Shown: piece after piece, positions 5,406 to 6,177 of the stretch
How the letters are laid out: each line of letters opens with the position of its first letter
Numbering within the stretch: the stretch's first letter is position 1
Assembly: GCA_021797415.1 (NCBI GenBank)
Contig: JAJZZT010000019.1
Coordinates: 1-6,177 of the forward strand
Length of the DNA stretch: 6,177 nucleotides
Direction of reading: 5' to 3'
Source of the DNA: Bacillota bacterium
GTDB taxonomy: Bacteria > Bacillota > Bacilli > Alicyclobacillales > SLC66
Made by a program: the position numbers and the translations under genes
The notes under the pieces: generated by a model
The model's database searches: none
Told to the model about the DNA's origin: nothing
Seen by the model: only the letters and a program-made list of their open reading frames with translations

Positions 5406-6177
5406 ATGCATTATGCTAATGCGAGAAAATGGTGGATACTTGCCGCACTTACGTTGGTTGGGGCGGCCGTCGGTTTGGATATGACGGTGCTGAACCTGGC
5501 GCTGCCCACGCTGTCACTCGTTCTGCACGCCTCTTCCAGTGATCTCCAATGGTTTATGGATGCGTATACCCTGGTTGTGGCCGCGCTCATGATGCCGGCC
5601 GGTTTGCTCGGTGATCGATACGGCCGAAAGAAGTTCATTCTGGCCGCCTTGGTCGTGTTTGGCGCCAGTTCAGTCGTCTGTGCAGACGCGCACACGGCAG
5701 GGGTGTTCATCGTGGGACGAATCATGCTGGGATTGGGTGCATCCTTCGTCATCCCCCTTTCGACCGCGTTGATTCCGGTCTTGTTCGGTGACGAATCCCG
5801 ATCGAGAGCCGTTACCATCCTCATGGTGGGCACCATGCTCTCGCTCCCGATCGGTCCCGTCATCGGCGGTTGGCTGCTGGGCCACTTCTGGTGGGGATGG
5901 ATCTTCTTGATCAACGCGCCCGTGGTCGTTATGACGATCATCGCGATCGCGATTCTGCTGCCAGGATCGCAGCGGTCGACATCGACTCACATCGATCTCT
6001 TTGGATCGTTCGCTTCCAGTGCCGGCTTGGTCTGCACGACATTTGGCATCAATGAACTTCCCTCCGCCTGGCGCTTCGCGCCTAGGCGGGGGTTTCCAAC
6101 GTCGCCATCGGAGTTTCCTGGCTCATCGACTTGTGCGCAACACAGAGATCATCTGCATCGCGTCTTATTTTGGTCTC
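5406..6177 (+). CDS. MFS drug:proton antiporter, DHA2 (14-TM) type, N-terminal part
   Basis: This is an inner-membrane exporter of the major facilitator superfamily, resembling the EmrB/QacA drug:H+ antiporters. TM1 contains LDMTVLNLALPTL (residues 24-36), the family's motif D1. DLQWFMDAYTL precedes TM2. Motif A is GLLGDRYGRKK (66-76). Motif C is LPIGPVIGGWL with G150-P151 and G154-G155, followed by WIFLINAPV, characteristic of DHA2 proteins. About 257 codons are present of the usual 450-500; the gene runs off the right edge. The ATG at 5406 is the only in-frame start before TM1. The Shine-Dalgarno is unclear: GAGAGG is 13 bases away, GGGG 7 bases away. After FGINE (near 6060) the frame becomes unlike a transporter, while the frame one base earlier looks hydrophobic (VAIGVSWLIDL) from 6086 on. 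This suggests one G missing from the run at 6088-6092. Expression is probably controlled by the paired operators. The exported compound is unknown. Confidence 0.88.
   Translation, partial: MHYANARKWWILAALTLVGAAVGLDMTVLNLALPTLSLVLHASSSDLQWFMDAYTLVVAALMMPAGLLGDRYGRKKFILAALVVFGASSVVCADAHTAGVFIVGRIMLGLGASFVIPLSTALIPVLFGDESRSRAVTILMVGTMLSLPIGPVIGGWLLGHFWWGWIFLINAPVVVMTIIAIAILLPGSQRSTSTHIDLFGSFASSAGLVCTTFGINELPSAWRFAPRRGFPTSPSEFPGSSTCAQHRDHLHRVLFWS

Noticed and set aside
5411..5941. 176-residue minus-strand open frame opposite the exporter
   Set aside because: It is antisense to clear MFS motifs A, C and D1; low-complexity composition and no family similarity.

Overview
The window looks like chromosomal DNA of a moderately GC-rich Bacillota bacterium, possibly of the Alicyclobacillaceae type (low confidence). 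The clues are strong purine-rich Shine-Dalgarno sites (GGGAGG, GGAGG), sigma-A-like promoters, a rho-independent terminator with a long T run, and the gene families present. No rRNA, tRNA, CRISPR array or full-length insertion sequence is visible.

Layout. Positions 3-983 (+) carry the C-terminal part of a sulfatase cut by the left edge. It converges on a complete cysteine-type sulfatase at 1010-2482 (-), and a nested inverted repeat sits at the junction. A 767-base gene-free stretch follows (2483-3249). It holds a MITE-like element with 24-bp terminal inverted repeats and a TA duplication (2537-2719), then a structured stretch ending in a strong intrinsic terminator with no gene behind it (about 2875-3071). 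A DinB/YfiT-like protein follows at 3250-3720 (-). The next 250 bases look like a gene graveyard on the minus strand: a HEPN-domain remnant, then what appears to be the first residues of a DUF255 (YyaL/SPATA20) protein in another frame. A complete zinc alcohol dehydrogenase of the CAD/YahK type lies at 3968-5017 (-). The divergent spacer 5018-5405 carries a candidate promoter for the dehydrogenase and a near-consensus promoter with two TetR-style operators for a 14-TM drug:proton antiporter of the DHA2 type (5406 to the right edge, +).

The genes do not form one pathway. The two sulfatases may act on different sulfate esters. The dehydrogenase and exporter are divergently placed and could belong to one detoxification response, but that is inference from position only. 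Reading frames appear to slip by one base near both ends of the window (around 45-60 and around 6088-6092), both beside runs of G. This fits either base-calling errors at contig ends or real frameshifts. I found no clearly new multi-gene system. The most interesting items are the unidentified terminator-capped RNA candidate, the MITE, the HEPN/DUF255 remnants and the paired operators.
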